This document shows positions 20,707-22,377 of a DNA stretch of 22,377 nt, one piece after another (within the stretch, counting starts at the first letter, position 1; each line of letters begins with the position of its first letter). This stretch comes from JBDRTU01 sp043823825. GTDB taxonomy: Bacteria; Patescibacteriota; Patescibacteriia; Veblenbacterales; UBA10138. Both the position numbers and the translations under genes were made by a program. The DNA is taken from the NCBI GenBank assembly GCA_043823825.1, contig JBDRTU010000065.1, forward strand, positions 1 through 22,377, given 5' to 3'. The notes beneath the pieces are model-generated. The model worked only from the letters and a program-made list of their open reading frames with translations. It was not told where the DNA came from and made no database searches.

Positions 20707-21752
20707 ATCAACTCTTTTCGCAAGGTGTTGATAATATCCTCTAATTTGCCGTCTAGTATTTGAGAGAGATCATACCAACTGTTTTTAACTCGGTGATCAG
20801 TGAGGCGATCTTGAGGAAAATTATAAGTACGAATTTTTTCTGAGCGTTCAGCACTGCCAATTTGCGATCTGCGAGCAGAAGCACGTTCAGATTGATTACG
20901 AGATTCCGCTTGTACTAAAAGCCGAGTTCGTAAAACTTTCATTGCTTTTTCCTTGTTTTGTTTTTGCGAACGCTCATCTTGGCAAGTGACAATTAAACCA
21001 GTAGGTAAGTGAGTAATACGAATAGCTGAATAAGTGGTATTAACACTTTGTCCGCCGTGACCTGAAGAAGTGGTTGCCTCTATTTTTAGTTCTTCGGGTT
21101 TAATCTCTAAATCTACCTCTTCCGCCTCTGGTAACACTGCCACTGTGGCGGTAGAAGTATGAACGCGACCACTTTTTTCAGTAGTCGGTATGCGTTGCAC
21201 ACGGTGAACTCCGCTTTCCCATTTTAATTTAGAATAAACGCGCGTGCCTCTTATTTCAAAAGTCACTTCTTTATAACCCCCCAACCCACTTCGGTTAGTA
21301 GATAGTAAAGCTGTTTGCCAACCCTGGCGTTCGGCAAAACGCGAATACATTCTGAATAAATTCGCAGCAAAAAGCGCTGCTTCATCGCCGCCCGTACCAG
21401 CTCTAATTTCCACAATAATATTTTTCGCATCCAGTGGATCCTTAGGTTGTAAGTATTCTTCCGTCGCCTTGGCGTGATCAGATAATTTAGTTTTGGTTTG
21501 ATTAATTTCTTCTTCAATTAATTGCTTTAAAGCAGAATCAGTGTCTGTTTTTAATTGAGCTTCTAATTCAGATAATTCTTTAGTTTGCTTTTGCCATTCT
21601 TGCCAATGGTCTAAAATAGTTGTTAGTTCGTTGTATTCTTTGCTAACTTCAGAATAGCGCGAGCGATCTTGTAATAATAAAGGATCCTGCAGTTTTTGCT
21701 CCAGTTGTTGGTGTTTTGCTTTAAGCTCGGAGATTTGTTTATCAGTAAACAT
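20703..21752 (-). CDS. prfA: Peptide chain release factor 1
   Basis: RF1 ends translation at UAA and UAG. Using ATG 21752 the protein is 349 residues. The stop-recognition tripeptide is PTT at 189-191 (the RF1 PxT type, not the RF2 SPF type). The GGQ catalytic loop is SSGHGGQSVN (GGQ at 233-235), and a C-terminal RNA-binding tail with IRTYNFPQDRLTDHRV is present. A TTG 15 nt upstream could extend it by five residues, but it lies inside the T-run of the rpmE terminator, so ATG is preferred. There is no SD. It overlaps prmC by 4 nt; rpmE is 47 nt upstream. Confidence 0.95.
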   Translation of the reverse strand: MFTDKQISELKAKHQQLEQKLQDPLLLQDRSRYSEVSKEYNELTTILDHWQEWQKQTKELSELEAQLKTDTDSALKQLIEEEINQTKTKLSDHAKATEEYLQPKDPLDAKNIIVEIRAGTGGDEAALFAANLFRMYSRFAERQGWQTALLSTNRSGLGGYKEVTFEIRGTRVYSKLKWESGVHRVQRIPTTEKSGRVHTSTATVAVLPEAEEVDLEIKPEELKIEATTSSGHGGQSVNTTYSAIRITHLPTGLIVTCQDERSQKQNKEKAMKVLRTRLLVQAESRNQSERASARRSQIGSAERSEKIRTYNFPQDRLTDHRVKNSWYDLSQILDGKLEDIINTLRKELI

Positions 21753-21763
21753 ATTATTTAAAT

Positions 21764-21788
21764 ACAAAAAGCCCCAATTTAGGGCTTT
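21764..21788 (-). terminator. Terminator between rpmE and prfA
   Basis: On the minus strand AAAGCCC and GGGCTTT close a 7-nt loop and are followed by TTTTTG. It probably reduces read-through from rpmE into prfA-prmC. No separate prfA promoter was recognised. Confidence 0.75.
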
Positions 21789-21799
21789 GCAAAAATCAG

Positions 21800-22051
21800 T
21801 TACTGTGCGGCTTTGGCTTTTGAACCAAGCTTCTTTTTAGTCATGTCCTGTTTTTTAGTCTGACGACGACGGAATCTTTCTACGCGGCCAGCAGTATCCA
21901 ACACCTTTTCTTTACCAGTGTAAAAAGGATGGCAGGCAGAACATATTTCCACGTGAAGATCTTTCACGGTAGATCCGGTAGTAAAACTATTGCCACAAGC
22001 GCAAGCGACCTTGGCCTGAGGAAAATAAGTTGGATGAGTTTCTTTCTTCAT
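21800..22051 (-). CDS. rpmE: Large-subunit ribosomal protein L31, zinc-binding form
   Basis: An 83-residue L31 at the base of the 50S central protuberance. The zinc ligands are present: CAC in KVACACGNSF, then ICSACHPFYTGK, the diagnostic L31 motif. VLDTAGRVERFRRR follows and the tail is Lys-rich. ATG 22051 is chosen because MKKETHPTY matches the usual L31 N-terminus. An upstream in-frame ATG (22105) would run through the promoter -10 and -35 boxes, so it is rejected. There is no SD; the leader is about 19 nt. It heads the rpmE-prfA-prmC group, a common order in bacteria. Confidence 0.96.
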   Translation of the reverse strand: MKKETHPTYFPQAKVACACGNSFTTGSTVKDLHVEICSACHPFYTGKEKVLDTAGRVERFRRRQTKKQDMTKKKLGSKAKAAQ

Positions 22052-22076
22052 ATGTAGAATTAGTAAATTCAGGGTT

Positions 22077-22105
22077 ATTGTAGCAGAGCTTGACAAAACC
22101 GTCAA
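22077..22105 (-). promoter_or_regulatory. Promoter of rpmE
   Basis: On the minus strand TTGACG (-35, 22105-22100), 17-nt spacer ending TGC, then TACAAT (-10, 22082-22077), an extended -10. It interleaves with the divergent + promoter at 22090-22118. Confidence 0.8.
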
Positions 22106-22118
22106 TACAGTATATATT
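22090..22118 (+). promoter_or_regulatory. Promoter of the gene at 22211
   Basis: TTGACA (22090-22095), 17-nt spacer, TATATT (22113-22118). The expected start is near 22125, leaving a leader of about 85 nt with possible alternative hairpins. Confidence 0.6.
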
Positions 22119-22210
22119 TATTAGTTAATATAAAAAATTAGTAAAGCCCTTTAATAAAACCCCGAATAATGGGGAATTTATAAACAATCACAAGAAAGGA
22201 GATGTCCCCA

Positions 22211-22377
22211 ATGGTAAATCTAAATCCATTGACGCCATCGCAAATAGACAAGTTGCTCGATTTGTTTCGGGCAGTTTTACGGAAAGTAAATCCGTTTTCA
22301 GCCGAAGCCCAGGATTTAATAGAGCATCACTGGGACGAAATAAAGACCGAGGTTTTTTCCGCTATCAGTGACGCCTT
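22211..22377 (+). CDS. Partial hypothetical protein (C-terminus outside the window)
   Basis: The first 55 residues of an ORF that runs off the window without a stop. It begins MVNLNPLTPSQIDKLLDLFR and continues as an amphipathic, helix-rich sequence with SAEAQDLIEHHWDEIKTEV. A clear SD (AAGGAG, 22196-22201) lies 9 nt before the ATG. It has its own promoter, divergent from rpmE. I cannot assign a family from this fragment. Confidence 0.7.
   Translation, partial: MVNLNPLTPSQIDKLLDLFRAVLRKVNPFSAEAQDLIEHHWDEIKTEVFSAISDA

Noticed and set aside
21753..21767. TTG at 21767 as start of prfA, adding MYLNN
   Set aside because: The TTG lies in the T-run of the rpmE terminator and has no SD; ATG 21752 gives a normal RF1 N-terminus.
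22052..22105. N-terminal extension of L31 from ATG 22105
   Set aside because: It would be encoded by the rpmE promoter itself, and MKKETHPTY at 22051 is the family's usual start.
1..22377. TGA recoding as in Gracilibacteria/SR1
   Set aside because: Several genes end naturally at TGA with overlaps or terminators right after (prfA, 18638, 8816, 4304).
1..22377. tRNA genes, rRNA, CRISPR arrays, complete insertion sequences
   Set aside because: No TTCGA-type T-arm with matching acceptor arms, no regularly spaced repeats and no transposase frames were seen. The GGTTCC-like stretch at 10743 belongs to the T-box.

Overview
The window looks like a chromosomal segment of a low-GC member of the Candidate Phyla Radiation (Patescibacteria). 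This is inferred, not proven. The pointers are housekeeping genes packed with short lineage-specific ORFs, a membrane-anchored baseplate-J-like protein, a threonyl-tRNA synthetase without its N-terminal TGS domain, and many genes with no Shine-Dalgarno (SD) sequence. TGA is used as an ordinary stop (prfA, rplY's upstream partner, and the genes ending at 4304 and 8816), so the UGA-to-Gly recoding known from Gracilibacteria/SR1 does not apply.

Layout. 22-2207 (+) is a thymidylate/folate block: dihydrofolate reductase, thymidylate kinase, thymidine kinase and a 53-residue ORF, closed by a strong terminator. 2284-4304 (+) holds gatB and a Cys-rich protein. miaA (4327-5268, -) and miaB (6464-7912, -) together make ms2i6A37 in tRNA. 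Between and after them on the other strand lie four small receiver-like proteins (5332-5820, 6021-6446, 8052-8426, 8445-8816), of which only the last keeps the full canonical active site. thrS (-) follows and is preceded by a well-formed T-box riboswitch with its own promoter, antiterminator and terminator. Next come a baseplate-J-like membrane protein and dnaE (-), separated by a nested inverted-repeat element, then a small membrane protein (-). Divergent from it on + are a one-pass membrane protein, rodA, a zinc-ribbon protein and rplY. The right end is a minus-strand translation block, rpmE - prfA - prmC, with a 93-residue ORF downstream. A truncated + ORF at the edge is divergent from rpmE.

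How it works together. Most genes serve translation: GatB amidotransferase, tRNA A37 modification, ThrRS under tRNA-sensing control, L25, L31, and RF1 with its methyltransferase. Others serve replication (DnaE, dTTP supply) and cell-wall elongation (RodA).

The most interesting signal is the thrS T-box, with an unusually short Stem I that appears to show an ACC threonine codon in a hairpin loop. Also notable are several promoters whose -10 box lies 6-8 nt before the start codon, suggesting leaderless mRNAs. Strong SD sequences, in contrast, are concentrated on the short lineage-specific genes.
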